64,000 bases of DNA, taken from positions 1 to 64,000 of the forward strand of contig NZ_JPEO01000004.1 in assembly GCF_000753795.1 (NCBI RefSeq), written 5' to 3'. The notes under the pieces were generated by a model, which was given only the letters and a program-made list of their open reading frames with translations, was not told the DNA's origin and made no database searches. Source of the DNA: Shewanella mangrovi. GTDB taxonomy: Bacteria; Pseudomonadota; Gammaproteobacteria; Enterobacterales; Shewanellaceae. A program made the position numbers and the translations under genes. Every line of letters starts with the position of its first letter. Positions within the stretch are counted from its first letter, which is position 1. Of the stretch, positions 44,513 to 53,340 are shown piece after piece.

Positions 44513-45496
44513 TTACGCATTTTCTGATGCGGTGTTAAGACTGTCCACTGTGGCATAGGCGACGCCATTCTTACCGTTTTTCTTCACCCGGTACATGGCG
44601 TTATCTGCCAGTTGATAAAGAGCGTTGAAATCGTTGCAGGGAATAGCGAATTCGCAGACACCTATGCTAAAGCCGATTTTGGCTGTGCCATTGTCCAGCT
44701 TGATGGCTTGTTCAGCGCGTTTAAGCAATGTTTGCGTGAAGCCGCTGACGGTGTTGCTATCACAACAACAGCTAAGCATAACGAACTCGTCACCGCCCAT
44801 GCGGGCAATCTGTGTGTTAGCGGGGGCGAGTTCGTTAAGCCATTCCGCAACTAGCATCAACACCTTGTCGCCTGCCTGATGACCCAATTGGTCATTGACC
44901 GACTTAAAATTATCTAAATCGATAAAGATCAACACCGCCCGTTGTTTCACCTGAGTTTGGTTGAGTTGATCAAATTCCTGCTCCAACTTAGCCCGGTTTA
45001 ATACGCCAGTGAGTGGATCGGTACTGGCCAGTTTTGCCAGTGCCAGTTCGTAGCGTTTTTCTTGGGTGATATCGATATGCGTGCCCATGACACGCAAAGG
45101 TGTGCCATCCTCGGTAAACTCTACCACCCGACCACGATCAGCGACCCAACTATGGCTACCATTTTTGTGAAGCATGCGATGCACTGCTTGGTAAGAACTG
45201 GTTTTGCCGGCCAGATGATCTTCAAAAGCACCAACAACTTCGGCGTAATCGTCAGGATGCAGTTTGCTTTTCCAGATATCGAAATGGGCTTCCAGTTCTT
45301 GTGAATTGAACCCGAGCATTTTGCCCCATTCCATGTTGAATATGGTGAGTTGCCCGCTGGGCAGATGATGTTCCCACAAACATAAGCCTGTGCCGTCCAA
45401 GGCTGCGTTGAGCTTTTCCTGCAGCCGCGCATTTTCACGTTTCAGGCGTGCGTTTTCTTGCTCTAGCTGCTGTAGTTTTTTCAGGTTCTCATTCAT
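44513..45496 (-). CDS. PAS-GGDEF diguanylate cyclase
   Basis: A 327-residue soluble protein: an N-terminal coiled coil (Leu/Glu/Asn-rich, residues 5-35), a PAS-PAC sensor domain (about 36-150, ending GTHIDITQEKRYE) and a GGDEF domain (158-315) with DPLTGVLNRA and the intact active site RMGGDEFVML. It should make cyclic di-GMP. No RxxD inhibitory site precedes GGDEF (the segment reads PANTQIAR), so product inhibition through the I-site is not expected. Cyclic di-GMP could feed adhesin retention of the LapA type at the left edge, though not necessarily from this enzyme. Confidence 0.92.
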   Translation of the reverse strand: MNENLKKLQQLEQENARLKRENARLQEKLNAALDGTGLCLWEHHLPSGQLTIFNMEWGKMLGFNSQELEAHFDIWKSKLHPDDYAEVVGAFEDHLAGKTSSYQAVHRMLHKNGSHSWVADRGRVVEFTEDGTPLRVMGTHIDITQEKRYELALAKLASTDPLTGVLNRAKLEQEFDQLNQTQVKQRAVLIFIDLDNFKSVNDQLGHQAGDKVLMLVAEWLNELAPANTQIARMGGDEFVMLSCCCDSNTVSGFTQTLLKRAEQAIKLDNGTAKIGFSIGVCEFAIPCNDFNALYQLADNAMYRVKKNGKNGVAYATVDSLNTASENA

Positions 45497-45594
45497 AACA
45501 GTGTGGGTTATTTATGGGCTGATAAAAACAATGAGCAAACTATACCCTAGCTGTCGCAATAAAACACCGCTAAGCAGCAATACAACTCGTGTTG

Positions 45595-45864
45595 CTAGGA
45601 TTTGCCCGTAGCAGTCCTGTTTGTGGTTGTTGCAATAATTGTAGTGCCTAGTGTCGCGGCTTGTGAGGTGGAAGCCTCATTATTACAAGGCTGCTGGCAG
45701 TGATGGCAACTTGTCCGTCTAGCACAACACCACAGGCACAGACGCCATACGGCCTGTTTCGATTCTGCATCTAAACAGCAGATATCAGCCGCACACACTT
45801 CACCTGCTAACATCAATTGCGCTAGCTTGGCTTCGCTGATCGCTAGGTTAATTGTTCTCGCCAT
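45595..45864 (-). CDS. Fur-controlled Cys-rich small protein
   Basis: An 89-residue protein I do not recognise. A helical N-terminus (MARTINLAISEAKLAQLMLAG) is followed by nine cysteines between residues 24 and 60, in patterns CxxxxCC, CxxCC and CxxC with a neighbouring HH. The tail is Thr/Ala-rich. The cysteines could bind iron-sulfur clusters, zinc or heme. A good Fur box lies 41 bp upstream of the ATG, so it should be made under iron limitation. Confidence 0.65.
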   Translation of the reverse strand: MARTINLAISEAKLAQLMLAGEVCAADICCLDAESKQAVWRLCLWCCARRTSCHHCQQPCNNEASTSQAATLGTTIIATTTNRTATGKS

Positions 45865-46194
45865 TATGATTCTCCCAACCGAGAAGAGTTACTCCATAAT
45901 ATAGATTAATGAGAATTATTATCAATTGAGGCTTAGCGTTTTTGCTGCCTTGATGTGGTCGGTGTGTTTCAGGGGGGATAACGGCTGTTGTTCGTGGCTA
46001 ACGCCAAGGCACCTCTGTGTCAGCACTTTGATTAAATCGGTTTAACCTCGGTAACTAGCACGTCGTTTAACGCTATGATGAGTCATCCGTCATGCTGATG
46101 TTGCTTAACAACCGTTAGATTTAAAGCATACTTTTACTGCATGGGTGACTAGATTTTTGGACGCGTATGAATGTTGCTGCGCAAGGAGACTAAG
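45865..46194. other. 330-bp gap between divergent genes
   Basis: Apart from the Fur box at 45905-45923 and the ribosome-binding site AAGGAG (46183-46188) for the next gene, I see no gene or clear regulatory element. Confidence 0.5.
45905..45923 (-). promoter_or_regulatory. Fur box
   Basis: ATTAATGAGAATTATTATC agrees with the 19-bp Fur consensus at 15 positions. It lies 41 bp upstream of the Cys-rich protein gene and about 270 bp from the divergent gene at 46195. Confidence 0.75.
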
Positions 46195-46740
46195 TTGAAC
46201 ACCATCACCAAATTAGTTTGTTCGGTCATTGGCTTATGGATATTGAGCTGCTCGCCACTCAAGGCACAACCGTTGCAGTTGCAAGCCGCAGATGTGATTG
46301 CGATGACGCAACAACTTGAACAACGACCGCTAGCGCAAGAGGCCGATGGTTTACGCCAACAACTGTTTGACTGGACGAGAGAAAGTGACGCGGTAATGAT
46401 TAATGTCTGCGACATTCTTGGCCCAATACCGAGTCGAGAACACCTGCCATATGCCAACGAACTATTGGTGCAGTCATTTTTTGGCAATGCTGCTTTTCAG
46501 TTGCAGCATCCGAACAGCAAAAACGATCAATTTAAGACACAGTTAGCCGGTGTCAGCAGTATGTTGCGAGCTTACGCCAATATCATCAAACAGGATAAAC
46601 AGGCGCATATTCCAGAATATGATCACTGGTTGCAATTGCTGCAGTCTGGCAAGCTTGCTGCTGAACTACGCCCAGAGATTGCCCAAAAATGTATGAAGCA
46701 GGATGACACGCAGTCAAATCAGTTTGCTTTTAACGATTAG
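46195..46740 (+). CDS. Exported protein of unknown function
   Basis: About 181 residues with a signal peptide ending near SPLKA. I chose the TTG at 46195 because AAGGAG lies 6 nt upstream; an ATG at 46171 would place that site inside the gene. The mature part is helical, with two widely spaced cysteines (in INVCDIL and QKCMKQ) that could form a disulfide. It precedes the ECF sigma gene by 113 bp but the sigma gene appears to have its own promoter. No family recognised. Confidence 0.65.
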   Translation: MNTITKLVCSVIGLWILSCSPLKAQPLQLQAADVIAMTQQLEQRPLAQEADGLRQQLFDWTRESDAVMINVCDILGPIPSREHLPYANELLVQSFFGNAAFQLQHPNSKNDQFKTQLAGVSSMLRAYANIIKQDKQAHIPEYDHWLQLLQSGKLAAELRPEIAQKCMKQDDTQSNQFAFND

Positions 46741-46791
46741 TGGTCATGTCGGTGATTGAATCGCAATTTAACGTTTTCATGGCATTATGTG

Positions 46792-46820
46792 TGTAAGAAT
46801 TTTGTTCTTCAACGCGACTA
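46792..46820 (+). promoter_or_regulatory. Predicted ECF-type promoter of the sigma factor gene
   Basis: TGTAAG (46792-46797), 17 bp, CGACTA (46815-46820). The same layout TGTAAT-N17-CGACAG occurs upstream of the RiPP metallophore operon (53876-53904). A TGTAA-type -35 and CGxC-type -10 resemble ECF promoters and suggest autoregulation. Confidence 0.6.
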
Positions 46821-46853
46821 ACGGTTGCTAGCGCGTCAAAGATTGCCACTAAG

Positions 46854-47429
46854 GTGACTAACACTGTGTCAGACCAAATCGACCAAGCGGAGATCGCTGA
46901 GCTGCGCCAGCAGATGCTCAAATTCGCCATGTTGCAGTTGCGGGATGAACAATTAGCAGAAGACGCCGTACAGGAAGCCCTACTCGGCGCGCTGAAAAAT
47001 ATTGAGCATTTCCAACAACGTGCGCAAGTGAAAACCTGGGTGTTTGGCATTCTCAAACACAAAATTGTGGATGTGCTGCGGGCGCAAAAGCGACAACTTA
47101 ACCTTAGTGAGTTAGCTGAGCCCAACACGATGGAACAGCTGATGTTCGATCGCAGAGAGCATTGGCAGAGTGGAGAAGCGCCGCAAGCGTGGCATTGTCC
47201 TGCGGCATCGGCATTATCAGCAGACTTCTGGCAGGTGTTTGAGACGTGTTTAACGCATTTGCCTGAGGCACAAGCACGACTGTTTATGATGCGTGAATTT
47301 GTTGAGTTAGAAGCTGATGAGATTTGTCAGCTACATAATATTAGCCACAGTAATCTGTACGTCATGTTATATAGAGCGCGCATTCGTCTGCGCGAATGCT
47401 TAACCAACAAATGGTTTCAGGAGGTGTAA
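46854..47429 (+). CDS. ECF RNA polymerase sigma factor
   Basis: A 191-residue sigma factor. Region 2 spans about 15-85 (LRQQMLKFAMLQLRD, LAEDAVQEALLGAL, VKTWVFGILKHKIVD) and region 4 spans about 125-185 (LTHLPEAQARLFMMREFVELEADEICQ, ISHSNLYVMLYRARIRLRECL). The longer GTG start at 46854 and the GTG at 46866 are both possible. The stop is 2 bp before the anti-sigma gene. The insert LFDRREHWQSGEAP between the domains is as in sigma factors controlled by zinc-motif anti-sigmas. Likely targets: itself and the operon at 51-54 kb. Confidence 0.92.
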   Translation: MTNTVSDQIDQAEIAELRQQMLKFAMLQLRDEQLAEDAVQEALLGALKNIEHFQQRAQVKTWVFGILKHKIVDVLRAQKRQLNLSELAEPNTMEQLMFDRREHWQSGEAPQAWHCPAASALSADFWQVFETCLTHLPEAQARLFMMREFVELEADEICQLHNISHSNLYVMLYRARIRLRECLTNKWFQEV

Positions 47430-47431
47430 CT

Positions 47432-47620
47432 ATGATCATCACCTGCAAAAGAGCAACCGAACTACTGTCGCAACAGTTAGAACGACCATTACATTTTGGC
47501 GAAAAGGTATCGTTGAAATGCCATCTGCTGGTCTGCCGCGGTTGCACTAATTTTGGTTCACAGATATCTGTTCTCAGAGAGCTGTCGCGCGAGTACCAGC
47601 GACAACAAGGTAAAGATTAG
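47432..47620 (+). CDS. Small zinc-motif (ZAS-like) anti-sigma factor
   Basis: Sixty-two residues from MIITCKRATELLS, chosen because GGAGG lies 7 nt before the ATG. HLLVCRGC is an HxxxCxxC zinc motif as in zf-HC2 anti-sigma domains; an N-terminal Cys (TCKRATELLSQ) matches the first ligand of that fold. No membrane segment exists, so it would be a cytoplasmic regulator that senses redox or metal directly through the zinc site. Directly coupled to the ECF gene. Confidence 0.82.
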   Translation: MIITCKRATELLSQQLERPLHFGEKVSLKCHLLVCRGCTNFGSQISVLRELSREYQRQQGKD

Positions 47621-47921
47621 TCTGTCGGCCAGTGCTTCATTCACTGGCTTGACGGTTTTGTTGCGCGTAAATGTGCGTATCCCCTCCGCTTGGTTGTAAT
47701 CCTTTTAAATGCCCTTCATGAAAACCTTATATAGATTAAAAGGTTAAAAATTAGTTAATAAATAGTTTAATTTTGGTGTCGCAAATTGTTGGCGTCTTCG
47801 TCTAGTCTTATCAGGTCTTGGTAAAGCAGTAGGACATTTATTTGCCGTGCTGAATGTGTCGAAATGGCGTCAGTTACGGCGGGAGAAGTAATTATGTGAA
47901 GTGTTAATTAGGGATTTATTT
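47621..47921. other. 301-bp intergenic region before the M6 protease gene
   Basis: A weak hairpin GCCAGTG/CACTGGC with TTGACGGTTTTG following (47628-47657) may end the sigma operon. The rest is AT-rich and presumably contains the protease promoter, but no hexamer pair is convincing. Confidence 0.4.
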
Positions 47922-50219
47922 ATGCCAATTCAAAGGAAATTAATTATTAGCTCGGCAAGCCTCATGCTTGCCAGTTTGGTCTCGCTGCCAACGTTACTGC
48001 ATGCAGCACCTGTTGATACACAAGTAAAGCAGGCAAAACACAAAGATGACTTGCCTAATCCTCTAGAACAGCAACGGCGGCAGTTGCGTCAACAGGCACT
48101 CACTGAACAGCTGTCTAAAAAACAGAAAGCCAAAAAAATACACCAAGTCGCCAAAGGACAATTTGTTGAACTAGCCCGCGAGGGCGAAGATCGCATCTGG
48201 ACTGTAATTGCAGAATTTGGTGACGCTCAGTCTCCTTACGGTGTGCTGCAGAGTGAACAGCCAGGCCCATTGCATAATCAAATTTCCGAGCCGGACCGTA
48301 GCGTAAACAATACCACTATTTGGAAGCCCGATTTTAGTCAGGCGCATTTTCAAGACTTGCTCTTTTCTGAAGCGCCGGGTGCTATCTCGATGCGCAATTT
48401 TTATATCGAGCTCTCCTCTAATCGTTACACCGTTAATGGCGATGTGACCGACTGGGTGCAAGTCCCCTACAGAGCCGCGCATTATGGTCGTGATTATTGT
48501 GGCAGCACCGTTTGCCAGACTACTTGGTTGTTTGTGCAAGATAGTGTAAATGCTTGGTACCAAAGCCAACTTGATGCTGGAAAATCGGCCGCCGAGATAG
48601 AAGAGTATCTTAGTCAGTTTGATGTGTGGGATCGTTACGATTACGACGGCGATGGCAATTTTAACGAGCCCGATGGATATATCGACCATTTCCAAGTCGT
48701 TCACGCGGGCGAGGGACAAGAAACGGGCGGTGGCGAATTGGGGAGTGATGCCATTTGGAGTCATCGCTGGTATGTGCAGCTGACGCCAATCTACGCTGGA
48801 GGTCCAGTGCTGGATAACGGCACGCAAGTGCCTTATGGCGGTGTGCAAATTGGTGCATCTAAATACTGGATTGGTGATTACACCATTGAACCTGAAAATG
48901 GTGCCGTTGGGGTGTTTGCCCATGAGTTCGCCCATGATCTAGGCTTACCGGATCTATACGACACCGCCGGTGGACAAAACTCGACTGCATTTTGGACGCT
49001 GATGTCATCAGGCTCCTATGGAAATAGTGGTAAGCCAGAAGATGGTATCGGCACCGAGCCAACCCATATGGGCGCTTGGGAAAAGCTGCAGCTTGGCTGG
49101 TTAAACTATGAGGTGGCTGCGTCTGGCGCGAAATCTGAACATAAGCTCGGACCAGCAACCGCCAATACTAAGCAGGCGCAAGCGCTAATTGTGTTGTTGC
49201 CTAATAAGCAAGTGGAGTCGACCATCGGAACGCCATTTGCTGGGGATTATTTCTGGTACAGCGGTCAGGGCAATATGTTGGATAACGCCATGGTTAAGGC
49301 ATTTAGCCTGCCTGCTGATGCGACCTTATCTGCTCAAGTCAAATTCAGTATCGAATTGGATTGGGACTATGCCTACCTCATAGTTTCTACTGATGGTGGC
49401 GTGAGCTGGCAACCGGTGCTGACCAACTTTTCTACCAGTTATAACCCGAATGGCAATAACTTGGGTAATGGCATCACTGGTAGCAGCAACGGTACCTGGA
49501 TGACGTTAACGGCGGATCTATCCGCTTACGCTGGCGATGTGTTACTAGGGTTCCGTTATGTCACCGATGAGGCGGTAGCGGAATCTGGTTTGCAGGTTGA
49601 TGATATTCAGATTACTGATATTGCCCTTGAAGATGCCGAGGCGGCACAAGGCTGGGCATATAGCGGCTTTGAATTGACCTCAGGAAGTTCTTATAGCGAG
49701 TTCTTTAATGCTTATATTGCAGAGTATCGTAACTATCGCGGCTTCGATGCCAGTTTGAGAGATGGTCCGTACAACTTTGGCTTTACGGATAATCCTGAGC
49801 TTTATGATTGGGTAGAGCATTTTTCTTATCAGGATGGTCTGCTTATCAGCTATTGGGATACTTCAGCGGACGACAACAATACCAGCGAGCATCCAGGCTC
49901 AGGCCTCATTTTGCCGATTGATGCTCATCCGGACGTCATGTATCGTGCCGATGGAGGTCCCTGGAGCTTACGCGTGCAGACCTTTGACTCTACCTTTGGG
50001 CTAGAAGATACCGATGCACTGGAACTGCATTATAGAAGTCAGCCATCTTGGCATCCTAGCTTACCAGCGAGCTCTATCTTTGATGATATGCAGCAGTATT
50101 GGAACCCTGAGTTACCTGCAGCGGGGGTGATAAATCCTAATACCGGCACAGTGATCCGCGTGAAAAGCATCAGTGCCCAGGGTGAATTTATGCAGGTAGG
50201 AGTATCGACCTCTAAATAA
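47922..50219 (+). CDS. Secreted M6-family metalloprotease (immune inhibitor A type)
   Basis: A 765-residue protease. The signal peptide (1-28, ending LLHAA) is followed by a basic, Gln-rich propeptide (about 30-80). The catalytic region has VIAEFGD at its start and the zinc motif His334-Glu335-Phe-Ala-His338 within HEFAHDLGLPDLYD, diagnostic of M6. Asp-rich loops (YDYDGDGNFNEPDGYIDHFQ) probably bind calcium. A MAM-like jelly-roll region with LQVDDIQITDI lies at about 450-560. The ATG at 47922, after AGGGA, is preferred over a GTG seven codons upstream. Likely exported to the medium. Confidence 0.92.
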   Translation: MPIQRKLIISSASLMLASLVSLPTLLHAAPVDTQVKQAKHKDDLPNPLEQQRRQLRQQALTEQLSKKQKAKKIHQVAKGQFVELAREGEDRIWTVIAEFGDAQSPYGVLQSEQPGPLHNQISEPDRSVNNTTIWKPDFSQAHFQDLLFSEAPGAISMRNFYIELSSNRYTVNGDVTDWVQVPYRAAHYGRDYCGSTVCQTTWLFVQDSVNAWYQSQLDAGKSAAEIEEYLSQFDVWDRYDYDGDGNFNEPDGYIDHFQVVHAGEGQETGGGELGSDAIWSHRWYVQLTPIYAGGPVLDNGTQVPYGGVQIGASKYWIGDYTIEPENGAVGVFAHEFAHDLGLPDLYDTAGGQNSTAFWTLMSSGSYGNSGKPEDGIGTEPTHMGAWEKLQLGWLNYEVAASGAKSEHKLGPATANTKQAQALIVLLPNKQVESTIGTPFAGDYFWYSGQGNMLDNAMVKAFSLPADATLSAQVKFSIELDWDYAYLIVSTDGGVSWQPVLTNFSTSYNPNGNNLGNGITGSSNGTWMTLTADLSAYAGDVLLGFRYVTDEAVAESGLQVDDIQITDIALEDAEAAQGWAYSGFELTSGSSYSEFFNAYIAEYRNYRGFDASLRDGPYNFGFTDNPELYDWVEHFSYQDGLLISYWDTSADDNNTSEHPGSGLILPIDAHPDVMYRADGGPWSLRVQTFDSTFGLEDTDALELHYRSQPSWHPSLPASSIFDDMQQYWNPELPAAGVINPNTGTVIRVKSISAQGEFMQVGVSTSK

Positions 50220-50273
50220 CGTTGCTTGCTCAGCAGCGAGTAATGTTTGTCACAGGCATTATTCACGCTAAAT

Positions 50274-50307
50274 AAAAATCCGGTGAGGTAGGCTCACCGG
50301 ATTTTTT
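50274..50307. terminator. Terminator between M6 protease and PfpI genes
   Basis: AAAATCCGGTGAG-GTAGG-CTCACCGGATTTTTT, a long stem with T run, between convergent genes. Confidence 0.93.
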
Positions 50308-50368
50308 GTGTCTAACGTGACCGCTGTTAGTGCATCAGCAATGGTATCTTGTGAGATTTAGCTGCGGG

Positions 50369-50929
50369 TTAGCCCAGCAACTTATTAAACTGTGCTAACC
50401 ACTCAGGGTGTGCAGGCCAGGCTGGCGCAGTAACAAATTGGCCATCGGTGATGGCATCAGTTACTTTGATATCGGCATAGTCGGCACCCGCCAATTGTAC
50501 TTCTGGTGCACATGCTGGATAGGCTGAAATTGAACGGCCACGGATCACGTTGGCTGCAGCGAGCAACTGTGCGCCATGGCATACGGCGGCAATGGGTTTT
50601 TGTTGTTCTGCAAATGCTTTAACGAGGGCGATAACTTTGCTGTTAAGACGCAGATATTCTGGTGCACGTCCGCCAGGGATCAGTAGTCCATCAAAATCTT
50701 TGGCGGTCACTTGGGTAAAGTCAGCATTTAAACTGAACAGGTGTCCCGGTTTCTCGGTGTAGGTTTGGTCACCTTCGAAATCGTGAATAGCGGTTTTTAT
50801 GGTGTCTCCCTGACCTTTGTCTGGGCAAACTACGCTAACACTGTGCCCCACCATCTGCAGCGCCTGAAATGGCACCATCAGTTCATAATCTTCGACAAAA
50901 TCACCAGCGATAATCAATACGTTAGCCAT
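50369..50929 (-). CDS. DJ-1/PfpI family protein
   Basis: A 186-residue class I glutamine-amidotransferase-like protein. The nucleophile elbow [10 protein letters not shown] contains the conserved Cys-His pair; Glu in [12 protein letters not shown] completes the usual triad. Members act as deglycases, chaperones or cysteine peptidases, and which applies cannot be told from sequence. ATG at 50929 chosen over an upstream one, giving the family start [16 protein letters not shown]. Confidence 0.88.
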   Translation of the reverse strand: MANVLIIAGDFVEDYELMVPFQALQMVGHSVSVVCPDKGQGDTIKTAIHDFEGDQTYTEKPGHLFSLNADFTQVTAKDFDGLLIPGGRAPEYLRLNSKVIALVKAFAEQQKPIAAVCHGAQLLAAANVIRGRSISAYPACAPEVQLAGADYADIKVTDAITDGQFVTAPAWPAHPEWLAQFNKLLG

Positions 50930-51046
50930 GAAAATGCTCCTTATAACTGACACGGAACAGTCACTGTTCCAAAAGAGATATCGATTACAGGTTACTCCTC
51001 AAGTTGGCGAATAAACACTCTACTATTGGCTAGATGAGCGGCTAGT

Positions 51047-51682
51047 TTACAGTGTCGCTGGTACTACACGTTCGTGATGCCGATGCGATAATTTGCTGAG
51101 CCAGTAATCGATACTGATAAAGCGTCCGGCACCTAAATAAAAGAGTGCCAACAACATCACAAAATAGCTGGCGGCAAACTCAATCCCATTTTTCAATATG
51201 GTGAAACTTCCCGCTTCGGTGAGCCAGTCATAATGGCCGTGTTGCTGTAGTAGTGAAATCGCGGTTTGCTTGCGTTCACTGGCTGCATCGATGAGATCGC
51301 CACGCCATTCCCATGGCATGGTAAGTTGGGTCTCTGGTAATACATGCCAGCCGTTGTCCCAGTGTGCAGTCACGGCGGCTACCACCATGGTAATCATTAG
51401 TGGCAGAGCGAAGATTCTGACCCCAAGCCCCAGCAGTAATCCTATGCCACCAACAAATTCGGCAGTGCCTGCCAACAGCGCCATCAATTCAGGGAACGGT
51501 AGCCCAAGGTATTCACCAAAATAATAAGCCGTACTTTCGAGGTCGCTGAGCTTATGCCAACCCGCCAGAATAAAGATGGGCGCAAGGTAAAAACGCAGCA
51601 ACAGAGGGGCGAGAAAATCGAGCTTTTGGGCAGTAGCAAGCCCGCGCTGATAGCGATAATCAGCGAAATTTAACGGATTCAT
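51047..51682 (-). CDS. DoxX-family membrane protein of the metallophore operon
   Basis: A 211-residue DoxX protein with four membrane helices (around LAPLLLRFYLAPIFILAGWHKL, LMALLAGTAEFVGGIGLLLGL, FALPLMITMVVAAVTAHW and IEFAASYFVMLLALFYLGAGRF). Between helices 3 and 4 is a roughly 60-residue polar loop (HVLPETQL to FTILKN) containing His and Trp. DoxX proteins commonly close bufferin/HvfA operons; a role in copper or redox handling is inferred. It starts 11 bp after the DUF2063 stop. Confidence 0.88.
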   Translation of the reverse strand: MNPLNFADYRYQRGLATAQKLDFLAPLLLRFYLAPIFILAGWHKLSDLESTAYYFGEYLGLPFPELMALLAGTAEFVGGIGLLLGLGVRIFALPLMITMVVAAVTAHWDNGWHVLPETQLTMPWEWRGDLIDAASERKQTAISLLQQHGHYDWLTEAGSFTILKNGIEFAASYFVMLLALFYLGAGRFISIDYWLSKLSHRHHERVVPATL

Positions 51683-51692
51683 GATGTGCTCC

Positions 51693-52454
51693 TTAAGGCG
51701 CGTCGTACTCTGTTGCGAGGCCAATAATGCCGCGTTGACTGAGTTCAGGCATAATCGCGCCTAGACCATGACTTAATACATCTGCAGGAAACTGCGGGCA
51801 GTGCTGAGAAAGTTGCGCCAGCCACTGTTCCATCGTCAGTCCAGCGCTATTTGTCAGTAACTGCAACGCGATGACTAACAGTGCGGATATCTCCATAAAC
51901 GTCACTTCATCGTCATGATCGCGATAGACCAGCAGATGTGTGGCGTGTTCAGGCGCTTGCTGTGGTAGCTGATCAACCGCGATATGTTGCACCGCATAGC
52001 GATAACTCAGTGCGACTGCGGCTTGAGAGCAGTGCAATATTGCGTCTTTGTCACTATGCCAGGGTGATAAGTCTTCTGCTTGTTTGGTGGCGATATCCAG
52101 CTCAATCCATTCGTAATGCAGCAATTCGTTGATGAAAGGTTTGTCATCGAAGCCGTCAGCATAATGCTGCTGCATATAGGCTAAAAATTCGGCCGGAATA
52201 TCTAAAAACAGCGGGCTACTGCAGCGATGTTGCCGCACAAATTCATCTAACAAACTCGGCCACTTATCTGCCAGAATTTGTCGCGTAAGTGGGAAGGTGT
52301 TATCAATAAAACCATAAATGTTATTGCGCGTCAGTTCTCGATACACGGCCACTCGGCGGCTATCTAAAGCGCTATCAATCGGTTGGCGGCTATCGCGCAA
52401 ATGTGCCGCCAGTTGATATTCGCGGTCGATAAAATTCATCTCGTTAGCTGACAT
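51693..52454 (-). CDS. DUF2063 partner protein of the MNIO enzyme (BufC/HvfC-like)
   Basis: A 253-residue protein. The N-terminal DUF2063 domain shows RRVAVYRELTRNNIYGFIDNTFPLTRQIL and LLHYEWIELDI, typical of the partner that docks the precursor peptide onto the MNIO enzyme in bufferin and methanobactin-like pathways. Its start overlaps the MNIO stop by 11 bp. The C-terminal half resembles the second domain of BufC proteins. Confidence 0.9.
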   Translation of the reverse strand: MSANEMNFIDREYQLAAHLRDSRQPIDSALDSRRVAVYRELTRNNIYGFIDNTFPLTRQILADKWPSLLDEFVRQHRCSSPLFLDIPAEFLAYMQQHYADGFDDKPFINELLHYEWIELDIATKQAEDLSPWHSDKDAILHCSQAAVALSYRYAVQHIAVDQLPQQAPEHATHLLVYRDHDDEVTFMEISALLVIALQLLTNSAGLTMEQWLAQLSQHCPQFPADVLSHGLGAIMPELSQRGIIGLATEYDAP

Positions 52455-53274
52455 GGGCCAACTCCTGAACTTGCTGTTGCAACTGCTTTACTTGCTGATA
52501 TTCAGTCATTAATTCGGCAAGCGGTGGAATATTGAAATCGCGTTCTAATAGCGTTGGTTTCACGCCATGGTGCAGATAGGTTTGTCGCAACAACTGCCAC
52601 ACCGGATCAATAATCTCGGTGCCATGCGTGTCGATAATCAACCCGTCATCTTCACGCAAGTGCCCGGCAATATGGAGATAACGGATAGCATGGCTTGGGA
52701 GCGCATGAATGAAGGCCAGTGGCTCATAGCCATGGTTATTGCCGTTTACATACACATTGTTGACGTCTAATAACAGCTGGCAGCCGGATTGGCGCTGCAC
52801 CTCCAGAATAAACTCCAGCTCGCTCATCTCTGCGCCAGGCATTAGGTAGTAACTGGAATTCTCAAGAACGAGAGGCTGTTTGAAAAACTCTTGCACCTGC
52901 TGAATACGGCTCACCAAATGACGGATTGCAGCGTGGGTGAAGGGAATTGGCAGCAAATCGTATAGGTGGCCTGCGGCATCGCAATAACTCAAGTGTTCGG
53001 AATATTCACTGATACCATGCTCCGCCATAAAATTGCGGATCTGGGCGAGCAGCGTCATATCCAGTGGTTCAGGCCCACCAATTGAGAGTGACAGACCATG
53101 ACAGATGACAGATTGCTGCGCCGTTATCTGACGCAGTTGCTTGGCATATTTACCGCCGAGTTTAAGCCAGTTTTCGGGCGCGATTTCCCAAAAGTCAGGT
53201 CGTTGCTCACTCTGCAGTACTTCTTCCATCATGGAACGTCTTAGGCCAAGTCCAGCACCTTGTGGCACGCTCAT
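52444..53274 (-). CDS. MNIO (DUF692) multinuclear iron oxidase of a RiPP pathway (BufB/HvfB-like)
   Basis: A 276-residue TIM-barrel enzyme of the DUF692 family, which uses a di- or tri-iron centre to oxidise cysteine residues of precursor peptides. Visible blocks: GLGLRRSM, FWEIAPENWL, VICHGLSLSIGGPEPLD, YSEHLSYCD, LVLENSSYYL, LLLDVNNVYVNGNNHGY, HIAGH and IDTHGTEI, which carry the His/Asp/Glu/Asn metal ligands. GGAGAAGCCC before the ATG at 53274 decides the start. It lies 66 bp behind the precursor gene and is the maturation enzyme of the system. Confidence 0.95.
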   Translation of the reverse strand: MSVPQGAGLGLRRSMMEEVLQSEQRPDFWEIAPENWLKLGGKYAKQLRQITAQQSVICHGLSLSIGGPEPLDMTLLAQIRNFMAEHGISEYSEHLSYCDAAGHLYDLLPIPFTHAAIRHLVSRIQQVQEFFKQPLVLENSSYYLMPGAEMSELEFILEVQRQSGCQLLLDVNNVYVNGNNHGYEPLAFIHALPSHAIRYLHIAGHLREDDGLIIDTHGTEIIDPVWQLLRQTYLHHGVKPTLLERDFNIPPLAELMTEYQQVKQLQQQVQELAHVS

Positions 53275-53340
53275 GGGCTTCTCCTTGAGTAGCTTTGAGG
53301 AACGCATCATTGCTGTTCCTCTTAGCTAGGCGGGTTGTGG

